From Pigmentiphaga sp. H8 (GTDB lineage: Bacteria > Pseudomonadota > Gammaproteobacteria > Burkholderiales > Burkholderiaceae_B), in contig NZ_CP033966.1 in assembly GCF_003854895.1 (NCBI RefSeq), forward strand, positions 5,394,001-5,458,000: a stretch of 64,000 nucleotides of DNA. Reading direction: 5' to 3'. Position 1 is the first letter of the stretch, and the number at the start of each line of letters is the position of its first letter. Below are positions 25,174 to 33,515 of the stretch, piece after piece. Both the position numbers and the translations under genes were made by a program. The notes under the pieces were generated by a model. The model ran no database searches. It was given only the letters and a program-made list of their open reading frames with translations, and was not told the DNA's origin.

Positions 25174-26067
25174 ATGGATCTTCGCCAACTCAAGCAATTC
25201 GTGGTGCTCGCGACCGAGTTGAACTACCGCAAGGCGGCGGAACGGCTGAACATGACGCAGCCCCCCTTGAGCATCGCCATCAAGAAGCTGGAGGCCGAGA
25301 TCGGCACCCCGCTGTTCGAACGCGACCGCCTGGGCGTGCGGTTGACCGTGGCCGGCGGCGCCTTCCTGGGCGAGGCGCGGCGCCTGCTGGACGGCGCGGA
25401 GTCGGCGCTGGCGATCACGCGCGATGCCGCCCAGGGCCGCATCGGCACCCTGCGGGTCTGCGCCGTGCCCAGCGCGTCGCTGAACCTGCTTCCCAAGGTA
25501 CTGCCCGTCTTTGCCCGGCGCTACCCGCAGATCCGGCTGCGGCTGACCAGCGGCAGCACCGTGGGCATCCTGGCGGAGTTGCAGCGCGACGAACTGGATG
25601 CCGCCTTCCTGGTGCCGCCCGCCTCCCGGGTGCCCGGCGCGGACATGATCGCGCTGGCGCCGCAGCGCCTGATCCTGGCCGTTCCGGCGGACCACTGGGC
25701 GGCCGGCAAGCCCGCCATCTCGCTGTCGGAACTGGGCGACGAAACGCTGGTGACGCTGGCCCATTCGGACAGCCCGGGTTTCGCCGGCAACATCGCCGCC
25801 ACCTGCCGGGAGGCAGGGTTCCATCCGCGCACCTTGCAGGAATCCTCCCATGCCCTGATCAGCCTGCCCCTGGTGGCCGCCGGCCTGGGCATAGCCATCG
25901 TTCCCGAGGCCCACCGGAGAATCAGCATCGAGAACGTCGCCTACCTGGACGTCTGCGACGCCAGGAGGCGGCCGTTGACCTACCCGATATCGCTGGCGGT
26001 GCAAGCCAACTCGTCCAACCCCGCGTTGCGGCCGCTCATCGACATCGTCCGGGAAACCCTGGCGTAA
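25174..26067 (+). CDS. LysR-family transcriptional regulator
   Basis: A 297-residue LysR protein starting MDLRQLKQFVVLATELNYRK, a very typical N-terminus; a longer open frame upstream is ignored because it is divergent promoter space. Helix-turn-helix wording RKAAERLNMTQPPLSIAIKK fits the CatR/CbbR/BenM-like branch. It is divergent from the crotonase - acyl-CoA synthetase - isomerase - Bug operon with a spacer of about 145 bases, so it is the best candidate regulator of that operon. It converges on the Bug gene at 26077 with 9 bases between. Confidence 0.92.
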   Translation: MDLRQLKQFVVLATELNYRKAAERLNMTQPPLSIAIKKLEAEIGTPLFERDRLGVRLTVAGGAFLGEARRLLDGAESALAITRDAAQGRIGTLRVCAVPSASLNLLPKVLPVFARRYPQIRLRLTSGSTVGILAELQRDELDAAFLVPPASRVPGADMIALAPQRLILAVPADHWAAGKPAISLSELGDETLVTLAHSDSPGFAGNIAATCREAGFHPRTLQESSHALISLPLVAAGLGIAIVPEAHRRISIENVAYLDVCDARRRPLTYPISLAVQANSSNPALRPLIDIVRETLA

Positions 26068-26076
26068 CCTGGCCGG

Positions 26077-27042
26077 TCAGTGGGCGGGTGAACCCAGGAT
26101 CCCTTCCCACTTCTTCTGCTCGGCCGCCACGCGGGCGACGAACGCTTCCTGCGTCCCATCCACCGGCTCGCTGCCCCGGGCGTAGATGTTCTGCCGCACC
26201 GCGTCGCCCTTGGCGACGGCCGCGATGGCCGCGTTCAGGCGCTTGACGATCTCCGCGGGCGTGCCGGCGGGCACGGCGATCCCCGAAAGCGACCCGCCTT
26301 CGAGAGGCTTGCCCAGCACTTCCCCGACCGTCGGAATCTCGGGCAGATTCGGCAAGCGGCGGGAAGACGTGACAGCCAGGGGACGAATCTGGCCCGACTT
26401 CACGAAACTGACGGCGGGCACGGCCGACACAGCCGTCATGTCCACGTTGCCGCTCAGCAGCGAGGTCATGGACTCGGAGCCTCCCTTGTAGGGAACGTGA
26501 AGCATCTTCACCCCGCCGATCTGCTGCAAGAGCTGCAGGACCTGGTAGCTGTCGGAGCCCTCCCCCGCCGTGGCGAAGGAAACCTTGTCCGGTTGAGCCG
26601 CCGCTTTCTCCAACAACTCCTTCAACGAACTCGAAGAGCTTCCCCCCGCGACCGCCAGTATCGTCGGGGTATTCGCCAGCAACGCCACGTACGTGAAGTC
26701 CCGCTTGGGATCGTAGGGCAGCTTCTTGTAGATGAGCGGGTTCACCGCGTACATGCCGTTGGTGATCACCAGCAAGGTGTAGCCATCGGGCTTGGCGTTC
26801 GCCACAGCGCCGGCGGCGACGGATCCCCCCGCGCCCGTGCGGTTCTCCACCACCACCGTTTGCCCCAGCTCCTTGGCCAGCCCTTCGGCGAACATCCGCG
26901 CCGTGATGTCGGTGATACCCCCCGCGGCGAAGGGAACGACCATCCGTATCGGCTGCGTCGGGTAGCCCTGCGCCCAGGAAAGGGAGAACGGCAGGCCCGC
27001 CGCCAGCAGGCAAAGCATCGGGCGCAACAATGTTTTCTTCAT
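26077..27042 (-). CDS. Bug/TctC-family periplasmic solute receptor
   Basis: A 321-residue receptor. The signal peptide (MKKTLLRPMLCLLAAGLPF) ends near SWAQG. Motifs: YPTQPIRMVVPFAAGGITD, VVVENRTGAGGSVAAG, PDGYTLLVI, HVPYKGGSESMTSLLSG. It overlaps the DapA-family lyase stop by 4 bases (ATGA), so receptor and lyase are translationally coupled and the receptor likely imports or senses the compound the lyase cleaves, probably a 2-oxo acid or a sugar acid. Confidence 0.92.
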   Translation of the reverse strand: MKKTLLRPMLCLLAAGLPFSLSWAQGYPTQPIRMVVPFAAGGITDITARMFAEGLAKELGQTVVVENRTGAGGSVAAGAVANAKPDGYTLLVITNGMYAVNPLIYKKLPYDPKRDFTYVALLANTPTILAVAGGSSSSSLKELLEKAAAQPDKVSFATAGEGSDSYQVLQLLQQIGGVKMLHVPYKGGSESMTSLLSGNVDMTAVSAVPAVSFVKSGQIRPLAVTSSRRLPNLPEIPTVGEVLGKPLEGGSLSGIAVPAGTPAEIVKRLNAAIAAVAKGDAVRQNIYARGSEPVDGTQEAFVARVAAEQKKWEGILGSPAH

Positions 27043-27914
27043 GGCTTGATCCCCATCTTCATCATGATCGAGAGAAGTTCGCGCTGCGGCTCCGGGCCGA
27101 GCTGCGCCAGCGGAGCACGCAGATACCCGCCGGGCACGCCCAGCAACTGGAGCCCGGCCACCACCACCCGGGGCAACCCGTGGGCCATCAGGAAATCGAG
27201 CAGCTCCGATTGTCTGGCGAACCAGCTTTCGGCGCCGGCCCGGTCTCCATCGGCCACGCAGCGATAAAAATTCAGCATGAACGGCGCGCACAAATTCGGC
27301 GCGCAGGTGCACCAACCGACGGCGCCGTCATTGAAGCCGCGCAGCGCCATGCTGTTCAGGCCGACGTAGATCGACAGCCGGTCGCCACATGCCTCATGAA
27401 TGCGGGCGATCTTCGTCTCGTCCGGACTGGCTTCCTTGATCATCGTGATATTGGGCAGATCCGCCAGCCGGCGGATGAATCCAACCGGCATGTCCATGCC
27501 CGTGGTGAACGGATTGTTGTACGCCATCACGGGAAGGGAGACCGCTTCGCACACCGCCCGGTAGTAGGCGAAGATCTCGTCTTCGGTCAGCTTCCAGTAG
27601 GTGCTGGGCAGGACCTGGATGGCCGAGGCGCCGGCCTGCTCGGCGTAGCGGGCATGCCGTACCGTGCTGGCTGTGGTCAGGCTCGATACGCCCGCCACGA
27701 CGGGAACGCGGCCCGCCGCCGCCCGGACCACCGTCCGGATGACTCCCTCGCGCTCCTCGTCCGTCAGGTATGGCAGGCAGCCGGTGCTGCCGAGCGGAGC
27801 CAACCCGTGCACGCCCTCTTCGATCAGCCGTTCTACATGGCTGGCCAGCACGGCATGATCGACCCGACCCTCGCTATCGCAAGGCGTCAGAAGATAAGCA
27901 ATGATTCCCTTCAA
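27039..27914 (-). CDS. DapA/N-acetylneuraminate-lyase family aldolase
   Basis: A 291-residue class I Schiff-base aldolase. The Schiff-base Lys is in TMIKEAS (about residue 161), the Tyr of the proton relay in YNNPFTTG, and GSTGCLPYLTDEER replaces the usual GTTGE motif. Because the true DapA GTTGE is altered and the partner is a Bug receptor, a catabolic role (cleaving a 4-hydroxy-2-oxo acid or sugar acid to pyruvate) is more likely than lysine synthesis. The start appears to be TTG at 27914: no nearer ATG gives the usual KGIIAYLLTP N-terminus, and GGGGGAAA lies 5 bases before it. Confidence 0.88.
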   Translation of the reverse strand: MKGIIAYLLTPCDSEGRVDHAVLASHVERLIEEGVHGLAPLGSTGCLPYLTDEEREGVIRTVVRAAAGRVPVVAGVSSLTTASTVRHARYAEQAGASAIQVLPSTYWKLTEDEIFAYYRAVCEAVSLPVMAYNNPFTTGMDMPVGFIRRLADLPNITMIKEASPDETKIARIHEACGDRLSIYVGLNSMALRGFNDGAVGWCTCAPNLCAPFMLNFYRCVADGDRAGAESWFARQSELLDFLMAHGLPRVVVAGLQLLGVPGGYLRAPLAQLGPEPQRELLSIMMKMGIKP

Positions 27915-27919
27915 GGCTG

Positions 27920-27964
27920 TTTCCCCCGGTCATCTGGTGTGAACCAGTCTAGGCAGGGGGGAAA
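27920..27964 (-). promoter_or_regulatory. Possible ribosome-site-masking hairpin before the TTG-start lyase gene
   Basis: On the mRNA strand the ribosome site GGGGGAAA (27927 back to 27920) is complementary to UUUCCCCC (27964 back to 27957). Between them a second hairpin, CUGGU-UCAC-ACCAG (27947 back to 27934), is nearly concentric. If transcribed together, the outer 8-pair stem would hide the Shine-Dalgarno of the TTG start. No regulator gene is attached on this side. Structure is inferred by eye; a DNA-binding role for the dyad is an alternative. Confidence 0.45.
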
Positions 27965-28024
27965 ACCCCGTCCAATTTCAAATTTGTAGGCGCCTGATAT
28001 GCGCCGCGCTCGGGGGGCTCGGGG

Positions 28025-28759
28025 CTACGGCCGTTCGATCTTCTGCACCACCTGGTCCAGGAAGTCGCCGTCGGCTTCGTTCGACAGCACCCGTACCGGC
28101 AGCCAGTCGTGCGCGGGCGACAGCCAGACCTCGATCTTCTGGCCGTCGTCGTGGTCGCGTTCGCGCCTCAGGTGCACCGCGTCGATGCTGCCCATGGGCG
28201 TGGACAGCTTGTCGCGGCCCACCACCCGGAAGCGCCAGTTGTCCGACTGGCTGGAACCGGCGACACGGAAAGGCACGACCTTGCCGTCGGCGAAGGCGCC
28301 GCTGTCGGCACGGCCGATGGACGCCAGTTGCAGCAGCACCGACATGCGGTCCTGCGTGCCGGGCTTGAGCGGCTCCTCGTTGCCGCTGGGCAGGCGCAGG
28401 CGGCCCGCGGCGGCGTCGAACTCGGCCGTCTTGACGCGCTTGTTGCGCGTTTCCTGGTAGCGCGCGGGCTGCAGGCCGCCGTCGCCGACCTTGCCGGTGC
28501 TTTCCCAGACGAAGCTGAAGAAAAGGAAGCTGCCGCGGTTCACCAGCCGGTAGTCGCTGCCGTTGCGCTGCCATTCCAGCGTGCTGTCGACGTTGATCTT
28601 GAAGCCCTTGGCCGAGGCGTTGAGCTTGTAGGTCAGGAGGGCCGAGGCGGGCGGCGCGTAGCGCTCGGCCGCCTGCAGCGCGGGCGCCGCGGCGGCCAGC
28701 GCGAGGGCCGCGCAGGCGCGGGCGAAATGTCGGCGGGCGGGGCGAAAGTCGAAAGGCAT
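28025..28759 (-). CDS. DUF3108-family exported protein
   Basis: A 244-residue protein with an N-terminal signal peptide (CAALALAAAAPALQAAE, cleavage near residue 32). The body (SALLTYKLNASAKGFKINV, and near the C-terminus HDWLPVRVL) matches the DUF3108 pattern, periplasmic proteins of unknown role that may have a lipid-binding beta fold. It stands alone on this strand, divergent from the FAH-family gene. The longer open frame upstream is not supported. No enzyme motif is visible. Confidence 0.75.
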   Translation of the reverse strand: MPFDFRPARRHFARACAALALAAAAPALQAAERYAPPASALLTYKLNASAKGFKINVDSTLEWQRNGSDYRLVNRGSFLFFSFVWESTGKVGDGGLQPARYQETRNKRVKTAEFDAAAGRLRLPSGNEEPLKPGTQDRMSVLLQLASIGRADSGAFADGKVVPFRVAGSSQSDNWRFRVVGRDKLSTPMGSIDAVHLRRERDHDDGQKIEVWLSPAHDWLPVRVLSNEADGDFLDQVVQKIERP

Positions 28760-28927
28760 GGCGGGTCCGGGCCACGCTCGAGCGGCCCTTGATACGGTGA
28801 TGCCTCTATCGTACCGGACACCCGCAGCCAGGCTGTTAGCGACTGCTACCGTGCCACGGCGGCCCCCTGTCCGCCTCGTGTTACTGTTCGGCATCTTGTC
28901 CCCCCATCGCATTCCTTCCAGGCAGCC

Positions 28928-29920
28928 ATGAAACTCGCTTCCTATCGCGACGGCTCGCGCGACGGCCAGTTGATCGTCGTTTCCCGCGACCTGCGCACCG
29001 CCCATTTCGCCACCGAGATCGCGCCCACGCTGCAACGCGCGCTGGACGACTGGAACTTCATCGCCCCGCAATTGCAGGACCTGTACGACGCGCTGAACGC
29101 CGGACGCGCCACGCGGCCGTTCGAGTTCTCGGCCGGACAGTGCACGGCGCCGCTGCCGCGCGCCTTCCAGTGGGCCGACGGCTCGGCCTACGTCAATCAC
29201 GTCGAGCTGGTGCGCAAGGCCCGCAACGCCGAAATGCCCGAGACGTTCTGGACCGACCCGCTGATGTACCAGGGCGGCAGCGACGACTTCCTGGGCCCCA
29301 CCGACGACATCGTCTGCGGCGCGGAAGCCTTCGGCATCGACTTCGAGGGCGAGGTGGCGGTCATCACCGGCGACATCGCCATGGGCGCCACGCCCGCCGA
29401 GTCGGCGGACGCCATCCGGCTCATCATGCTGGCCAACGACGTCTCGCTGCGCAACCTGATCCCCAACGAGCTGGCCAAGGGCTTCGGCTTCTTCCAGAGC
29501 AAGCCCGCCACCGCCTTCTCGCCCGTGGCCATCACGCCCGATGAACTAGGCTCCGCCTGGCGCGACGGCATGGTGCACCTGCCGCTCACGGTGACCTGGA
29601 ACGGCAAGGTCGTCGGCCGGCCGCACGCCGGCACCGACATGGTGTTCAGCTTCCCGCGCCTGATCTCCCACATCTGCAAGACGCGCAACTGCCGCGCGGG
29701 CAGCATCGTGGGCTCGGGCACCATTTCGAACAAGGACGCGTCGGTCGGCTACGCCTGCATCGCCGAGAAGCGCTGCCTGGAAGTCATCGCCGACGGCTCA
29801 GCCACCACCGAGTTCATGAAATTCGGCGACACTATACGCATCGAGATGTTCGACGAAGCGGGCGCCAGCCTGTTCGGCGCCATCGACCAGGTCGTCGCCG
29901 CGCCCGAGCAGCAGCAGTAG
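28928..29920 (+). CDS. Fumarylacetoacetate hydrolase family protein
   Basis: A 330-residue FAH-fold enzyme. Metal and active-site residues are visible in FEGEVAVITGDI (Glu), ANDVSLR (Asp) and the Lys-containing ELAKGFGFFQSKPATAFSP; GSGTISNKD is also a family mark. It is long enough to resemble true fumarylacetoacetase rather than the short FAHD1 type. It hydrolyses a C-C bond in a diketo acid, most likely at the end of an aromatic (tyrosine/homogentisate or similar) pathway. No homogentisate or maleylacetoacetate gene is in the window. It is followed 24 bases later by the PhaM-like gene. Confidence 0.87.
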   Translation: MKLASYRDGSRDGQLIVVSRDLRTAHFATEIAPTLQRALDDWNFIAPQLQDLYDALNAGRATRPFEFSAGQCTAPLPRAFQWADGSAYVNHVELVRKARNAEMPETFWTDPLMYQGGSDDFLGPTDDIVCGAEAFGIDFEGEVAVITGDIAMGATPAESADAIRLIMLANDVSLRNLIPNELAKGFGFFQSKPATAFSPVAITPDELGSAWRDGMVHLPLTVTWNGKVVGRPHAGTDMVFSFPRLISHICKTRNCRAGSIVGSGTISNKDASVGYACIAEKRCLEVIADGSATTEFMKFGDTIRIEMFDEAGASLFGAIDQVVAAPEQQQ

Positions 29921-29944
29921 CGCCTTCCCAGCAAGGAAACCGCC

Positions 29945-30652
29945 ATGGCCTCCCATACCGCCGGTCCCGGCAACCCTTTCGGCATCCCGGGCCTCCAGCT
30001 TCCGGGCAGCGACGGCAACATCGCCAACCCGGTACTGCAAAGCATGGAAATGCTGCGCCAGGTCTGGGGCAGCCTGGGCGCCCTGCCGCAGGCAGCGCCG
30101 ATCTCGCCCGCGATGGGGCTGGACGACCTGGACCGCCGCATCAACGACTTGCGCGCCGTCGAGAACTGGCTGAACCTGAACCTGACCATGCTGCGCGGAA
30201 CCATCCAGGGCCTGGAGGTGCAGCGCGCCACCATCTCCACCCTGCGTTCGTTCGCGCAGACCGCCGGCCAGGCCTACGGCGGCGGCAGCGCCGATGCGCC
30301 GCCTTCGCCGCTGGAGGTCGCGCTGGGACTGCGGCCCGCGCCGGCCAAGCCCGCCGCGAAGCCCGCCGCCCGGGACAAGCCGGACGCGGCTCCAAAGGCC
30401 GAGGAACAGGCGCCGCAGGCCTCGGCCAAGCCGGCCGAGGCGCCCGCCGCGAACCCCTGGTGGAACATGCTGCAGGACCAGTTCAATCGCATGGCGACCG
30501 CCGCCGCCGCGTCCATGCCCACGCCGCCCGCAACCGCTGCCAAGGCGGGCAACGGCACGGCGAACGCGGCGCCCAGGAAGCCCACCGCCCAACCCGCCGC
30601 CAAGCGCACCAGCACGGCCTCCCGGGCCCGCAAGCCCAAGGCCCGGCCATGA
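29945..30652 (+). CDS. phaM: PhaM-family polyhydroxyalkanoate granule protein
   Basis: A 235-residue protein. The N-terminal half has NPFGIPGLQLPG and the conserved coiled-coil block DLDRRINDLRAVENWLN...TMLRGTIQGLEVQRATI that defines PhaM of Ralstonia/Cupriavidus. The C-terminal part is low-complexity Ala/Pro/Lys with a WWNMLQDQFNRM patch and a basic end (RARKPKARP), as in histone-like tails. In Cupriavidus PhaM activates PHA synthase and ties granules to the nucleoid; the same role is inferred here. SD AAGGAAA precedes the ATG. No pha synthesis genes lie in this window. Confidence 0.82.
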   Translation: MASHTAGPGNPFGIPGLQLPGSDGNIANPVLQSMEMLRQVWGSLGALPQAAPISPAMGLDDLDRRINDLRAVENWLNLNLTMLRGTIQGLEVQRATISTLRSFAQTAGQAYGGGSADAPPSPLEVALGLRPAPAKPAAKPAARDKPDAAPKAEEQAPQASAKPAEAPAANPWWNMLQDQFNRMATAAAASMPTPPATAAKAGNGTANAAPRKPTAQPAAKRTSTASRARKPKARP

Positions 30653-30731
30653 CCCGGCCCGCCCGGCCGAACGCGGCAGCCGCCCGCCCCGTCACGGGCG
30701 GGGCGCCGCGCGGCGACAGCGGGGCGGCATC

Positions 30732-31919
30732 GTGAGTTCGCAGTTCCCCTGGGCCCACGCCACGCACCCCGACTGGCGCATGTCGGCCTCGCTGTGCCTG
30801 GCGCAGATCGAACGGGCCAGCCGCACCGGCGCGGGCGCCGGCGCGACGCTGGGCTTCCTGTACCTGACCGACCACCACGCCGCCGAGGCCGCCGACATCC
30901 TGGCCTTCCTGCGCGAGCGCACGGGCGTGACGCACTGGACCGGCGCGATAGGCGTGGGCATCGCGGCCGGCACCGCCGAATACATCGACGAACCCGCCAT
31001 CGCGCTGATGCTGGCGGACTTCGCGCCCGACGACTTCCAGGTCTTCTCGGGCGCCACCCCGCCGCCCGAGCGGCTGGCGCGCACGCCCGACGGCCGCCGC
31101 GCCGCCTGGACCGCTCTGGTCCATGCCGACGCCGCCACGCCCGACCTGGCCGATCTGGTCCATGACATGCGCGGCAAGCTGGCCGGGGCGACCGTTTTCG
31201 GCGGCGTCTCCAGCAGCCGCCATCCGCAGACCACCATTGCCGACCGCGTCCTGTCCGGCGGCCTGTCGGGCGTGGTGCTGTCCGAGAACATCGCCGTCGC
31301 CAGCCGGGTCAGCCAGAGCTGCCAACCCATCGGGCCCGTCCACCGGGTAACCGAATCCGCCGGCCACCGGCTCAACCGCCTGGACGGCGTGCCCGCGCTG
31401 GACGTGCTGCTGCGGGACATGGGCGCGCCGGACATCCTGCAACGGCGCGGCACGCCGGCCGGCGCATCGCCCACGCCGGCGGCGGTGCAGATGCTGCAGG
31501 GCACCTTCGTCGGCATGGGCAGCGGCGACGCCTTCATGCATGGCGACTACCAGGTCCGGCCGCTGATCGGCGTCGATCCGCACGAGCGCGCGCTGGCCCT
31601 GGGCACCGACCTGGAAGCCGCCGACCACGTCGTGTTCTGCCGCCGCGACCGCGCGGCCGCGCAGGCCGACCTGATCCGTGCCTGCACCTCGCTGCGCGAA
31701 CAGATCGAGTCCGGGCACGGCGGCATGGGCCGCGTGCGCGGCGCCCTCTACATCTCCTGCCTGGGCCGCACCGGCACCCTGTTCGGCGGCCCCTCGGCCG
31801 AGATGCAGCTGGTCCAGCAGCAACTGGGCGACCTGCCGCTGATCGGCCTGTACGCCAACGGCGAGATCTTCAAAGACCGGCTATATTGGTATGCGGGCGT
31901 ACTGGCCGTCTTCCTCTGA
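30732..31919 (+). CDS. FIST-domain protein
   Basis: About 395 residues from GTG 30732. N-terminal FIST features are AGATLGFLYLTDHHAAEA and WTGAIGVGIAAGTAEY; the C-terminal FIST_C part ends RGALYISCLGRTGTLFGGP and LIGLYANGEIF. FIST domains are ligand-sensing modules found in signalling proteins and in F-box protein FBXO22. Here there is no attached kinase or cyclase output domain and no signal peptide. It follows the PhaM-like gene by 79 bases on the same strand. Its ligand and partner are unknown. Confidence 0.8.
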   Translation: MSSQFPWAHATHPDWRMSASLCLAQIERASRTGAGAGATLGFLYLTDHHAAEAADILAFLRERTGVTHWTGAIGVGIAAGTAEYIDEPAIALMLADFAPDDFQVFSGATPPPERLARTPDGRRAAWTALVHADAATPDLADLVHDMRGKLAGATVFGGVSSSRHPQTTIADRVLSGGLSGVVLSENIAVASRVSQSCQPIGPVHRVTESAGHRLNRLDGVPALDVLLRDMGAPDILQRRGTPAGASPTPAAVQMLQGTFVGMGSGDAFMHGDYQVRPLIGVDPHERALALGTDLEAADHVVFCRRDRAAAQADLIRACTSLREQIESGHGGMGRVRGALYISCLGRTGTLFGGPSAEMQLVQQQLGDLPLIGLYANGEIFKDRLYWYAGVLAVFL

Positions 31920-31944
31920 CGGCGCACCCGCCGGGAGCCGCATC

Positions 31945-32580
31945 ATGAAGCCATCCCCACTCCCCCGCGCGGCCGCCGCGCCGCACCCGCTGCGCCGTGG
32001 CGCCATCGTGCTGGCCGCCGTACTGCTGGCGGCAGCGGCGATGGCCGCAATGCCCCGCGCCGCCCGGGCCGATACGCCGGCCGCGCCCGCGGCCGCCGGA
32101 GCCTGCCCCGCCCTGCTGGACGTGACCTTCCCCAAGCTCCAGGACGAATCGCCGCAGAACCTGTGCCAGTACCGGGGCAAGGTGCTGCTGGTGGTCAACA
32201 CCGCCAGCTATTGCGGCTACACCTACCAATACGAAGGCCTGGAGCGCGTCTACGCCAAGTACCGCGACCGCGGGCTGGTGGTGCTGGCCTTCCCGTCCAA
32301 CGACTTCGCGCAGGAAACCGGCTCCAAGGAACAGATCGCCGACCTGTGCTTCAACACCTACGGCGTCAAGTTCCCGATCTTTTCGAAGTCGGTGGTGTCG
32401 GGCAAGGATGCCAACCCGTTGTTCGCCTCGCTGGCCAGGACGACCGGCCAGCAGCCCAAGTGGAATTTCCACAAGTACCTCGTGGGCCGCGACGGCAAGC
32501 CCGTGGCCGCCTTCCCCAGCGCCGTCGAACCTACCGACGCGCGCATGACCCGCGAAATCGAAAAACTGCTGGCGGGCTGA
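31945..32580 (+). CDS. Exported glutathione-peroxidase-family protein
   Basis: A 211-residue peroxidase-fold protein. A long hydrophobic Ala-rich N-terminal segment (GAIVLAAVLLAAAAMAAMP) acts as a signal or anchor, which is unlike the usual cytoplasmic enzyme. The peroxidatic Cys is in VNTASYCGYTYQYEGL, and FPSNDFAQ and KWNFHKYLV complete the active-site set. It should reduce peroxides with a thiol donor (thioredoxin or glutathione), probably in the periplasm. The start is ATG 31945. It converges on the DUF6279 lipoprotein with 1 base between stops. Confidence 0.85.
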   Translation: MKPSPLPRAAAAPHPLRRGAIVLAAVLLAAAAMAAMPRAARADTPAAPAAAGACPALLDVTFPKLQDESPQNLCQYRGKVLLVVNTASYCGYTYQYEGLERVYAKYRDRGLVVLAFPSNDFAQETGSKEQIADLCFNTYGVKFPIFSKSVVSGKDANPLFASLARTTGQQPKWNFHKYLVGRDGKPVAAFPSAVEPTDARMTREIEKLLAG

Positions 32581-32581
32581 T

Positions 32582-33448
32582 CTACGACGCCGCGCCCTGC
32601 CCGGCCAGCGCCAGGCAGTCCTCGGCCAGCCGCAGCAGCCGCTCGCGCGCCTTGTCGCGCTGGGCCGGCGTGGCCATGTTGAAAAGATCGGCGGTCAGTT
32701 GCGCGCGGGCCCGTTCGCCCTCGTCATGGCGCGCCCGCACCGGTGGCGCGGACGGCGTTTCCAGGTCCGAGAAGAACGCCCGCAGACGCGAGGCCGTCTG
32801 CGGCGGCGACTTGCCGCGGGCCGCCTCGTCCACGATGCCGACGAACGCCCGCTGCCTGTCCTGCCGCAGCGACAGGCGCCATGCCGCGTCCGTGCCACGC
32901 GCATCCACCCATTGCTCGAGATGGGTGCGCTGCTCGGGAGACAGCCGCCCCAGCCAGAACTGGTAGCGGTCCACCATCTGGTCGATGCGGCGCTTGCGCA
33001 CCGCGCCCGCGTCGGCATCCACGTAGTCCTGGCGGAACTCGTCGTTGTTCTCGTCCAGGCGCGCCAGCAGCCGGCGGCGCTGCGCGGGGCCGAACTGGAC
33101 CAGCACGTTGGCGAACTCGTCGGCCACCCGCCCGCCCAGAATCTGGAGGCGGCCTGTCACCTGTTGTTGCAAAGCCAGCAGTTCAGCCGCGCGCAGCGGC
33201 GCCGGATCCGCCAACCTGCGCTCGGCCGAGCGCAGAATGTCGGCATAGCGCGGCAATTCCTCGCGCCGGTGCCAGGCCAGCACCCGGTGCAGGCGGTCGC
33301 GGGCCGGCTGGCGCAGGCCGTCCGACAGGTCGAACCAGTCGTCCATGCGCCAGGCCAGGACCTTGTCCGCGCTGTTGTAGCCCAGCTTCACGCCGCTGCA
33401 TGCGGCCACCAGGGCCAGGAAGACAACGATCAATACACTTCTGATCAT
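32582..33448 (-). CDS. DUF6279-family lipoprotein
   Basis: A 288-residue envelope protein. The N-terminus MIRSVLIVVFLALVAACSG holds a lipobox with Cys at 17. The mature part is almost entirely helical, and KLGYNSADKVLAWRMDDWFD just after the Cys is the family hallmark, followed by Arg/Glu-rich helices. DUF6279 lipoproteins are common in proteobacteria with no established function. Likely outer-membrane anchored. It is divergent from glmU. Confidence 0.8.
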   Translation of the reverse strand: MIRSVLIVVFLALVAACSGVKLGYNSADKVLAWRMDDWFDLSDGLRQPARDRLHRVLAWHRREELPRYADILRSAERRLADPAPLRAAELLALQQQVTGRLQILGGRVADEFANVLVQFGPAQRRRLLARLDENNDEFRQDYVDADAGAVRKRRIDQMVDRYQFWLGRLSPEQRTHLEQWVDARGTDAAWRLSLRQDRQRAFVGIVDEAARGKSPPQTASRLRAFFSDLETPSAPPVRARHDEGERARAQLTADLFNMATPAQRDKARERLLRLAEDCLALAGQGAAS

Positions 33449-33515
33449 ATGTTCGTCTCGAAGCTGCCTTAAACTGCCACGCTTTCACCCATCTCCAACC
33501 GGAGTAGTGCTGCAA

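Noticed and set aside
27039..27914. Assignment of the DapA-family gene to lysine biosynthesis
   Set aside because: The GTTGE motif of true DapA is changed to GSTGCLP and the gene is coupled to a Bug receptor, so a catabolic aldolase is more likely.
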